Program-made: the position numbers and the translations under genes
DNA from: Drosophila pseudoobscura
Taxonomy: Eukaryota; Arthropoda; Insecta; Diptera; Drosophilidae
Length of the DNA stretch: 64,000 nt
Direction of reading: 5' to 3'
Assembly: GCF_009870125.1 (NCBI RefSeq)
Contig: NC_046679.1
Span: 20,150,001 to 20,214,000 of the forward strand
The notes under the pieces: generated by a model
The model's database searches: none
Seen by the model: only the letters and a program-made list of their open reading frames with translations
Told to the model about the DNA's origin: nothing
Shown here: piece after piece, positions 63,240-64,000 of the stretch
Layout of the letters: every line of letters starts with the position of its first letter
How positions within the stretch are numbered: the stretch's first letter is position 1

Positions 63240-63752
63240 AACAGTACCTTCATATTAAAATAACGAAATAGGGTATACAAATGGCCATACTCCGGTCGAC
63301 AAGCAACAAGTCTTCAAACGCCAGCAACATGTATGAAATGACGTGACATTCCATACTCACTGACGTTTCATACCTTGTTTTATACACAGTACAATAAAAA
63401 GGAGTTGTAAAAATTAGCATATCTTGTTGAAAATTGACCTATCAATCGGATGAAAGTCTTAGCTAGCTATTAATATCAAATCGAATATAAAAAACGAGGA
63501 ATATGGTTTCCACTCCTTGACGTTAAGCCCATTGTAGACCAAGGGGGTATTTTAATATCGCACCGAAAATAATGATAATAGTGTTTTTTAAATTCAAACG
63601 AAAGATGGCATGGATGGCAAGGTGAATTTACAATCAGTAAAAACTCGTTGTATTGTTTAAATAGAGGGGTATTAAGTCGGCTAAGTTCGATTTTTCATTG
63701 GTATATTTACGGTATATTTGGATTTGAGATGGTATATTTCTGAAGGTATATT
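63240..63752 (-). repeat. Promoter-linked repeat module at the right edge
   Basis: Reverse-orientation copy: GAATATAAAAAACGAGGAAT, GTTTCCACTCCTTGACG, CCCATTGTAGACCAAGGGGG, then AGTCGGCTAAGTTCGA, TTTTTCATT and Motif 6 boxes (63702-63752). It is the mirror image of the modules upstream of the leftward genes, as expected for a rightward gene. Confidence 0.7.
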
Positions 63753-63780
63753 TTATCGATATCCGCGGTCACACTGGTTG
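63702..63780 (+). promoter_or_regulatory. Housekeeping promoter facing right (gene off the edge)
   Basis: Four GGTATATTT-type boxes, then DRE TATCGATA (63754-63761), then Motif 1 CGGTCACACTG (63766-63776), all on the plus strand. A gene should start at about 63.8 kb. The first ATG with any open frame, near 63937, gives only MNDLQREAQNFLVM before a stop, so the real CDS probably begins in a later exon beyond the window. Confidence 0.6.
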
Positions 63781-64000
63781 CTGCTCTCCGATTTGGAAAA
63801 AAAACTTTTTAAAATTAATTGTAAATGAAATAAATCAGGCTTTGCTGGACAAAGCGCGGTTTAAATCGGCTTCGCGTTCAGAAAATGCAAGGACCAATCC
63901 CCGAAAACGGGCCCAGCTATAGAGCCCAAGTAAAATGAATGACTTGCAACGAGAAGCACAAAATTTCTTAGTGATGTGAATTTGCCATTTACGCGGTTCC

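Overview
The window is nuclear DNA from a Drosophila species. Its genes have short introns and GC-rich codons, lie in AT-rich intergenic DNA, and almost all are recognisable orthologues of Drosophila melanogaster chromosome 3R (Muller element E) genes. The species is not certain. From memory, the order joins blocks that sit at about 96F-97, 90F and 93 in D. melanogaster, so this is a fly with a rearranged Muller E, perhaps of the obscura group (inference).

Layout. 2-8.3 kb: three secreted acid lipases of the magro/CG18530 type. The two outer copies form an inverted duplication; the left one (-) is broken, and the middle and right ones (+) are intact. 8.5-15.1 kb (-): multicopper oxidase Mco3, a Cu/Zn-superoxide-dismutase-like protein that lacks the zinc loop, and the FAM98 homologue CG5913. 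16.4-24.3 kb (-): the insulin-pathway adaptor Lnk, then the intramembrane protease SppL. 28.8-31.8 kb (+): Vps39 (HOPS tethering complex). 32.1-33.5 kb (-): a Not-family homeobox gene (CG18599), with about 10 kb of gene-free DNA upstream. 44.4-50.9 kb is dense: a dicistronic moi-Tgs1 unit (-) shares a 238-bp divergent promoter with the Ada2a/Rpb4 locus (+), where two unrelated proteins share one first exon; then AAR2 (+) and a small Gag-like gene (-). 53.9-58.6 kb (-): 14-3-3epsilon. 60.7-62.6 kb: a Plus-C type odorant-binding protein (+) and a FAHD1 homologue (-) whose start codon appears to be split by an intron. At 63.7-63.8 kb a housekeeping-type promoter faces right, out of the window.

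The least expected signal is a dispersed repeat tied to promoters. Upstream of CG5913, Lnk, SppL, Vps39, 14-3-3epsilon and the unknown right-edge gene lie related sequences made of a core-promoter Motif 1 site (GGTCACACT) in most cases, an array of GGTATATTT boxes (core-promoter Motif 6), and a shared tail of several hundred bases. Wherever the gene is known, the module points away from it. A piece of about 0.7 kb carrying this promoter is duplicated nearly unchanged ahead of both Lnk and SppL.

All coordinates are from reading by eye. Exon joins were chosen by splice consensus and frame, and every spliced CDS listed closes in frame.
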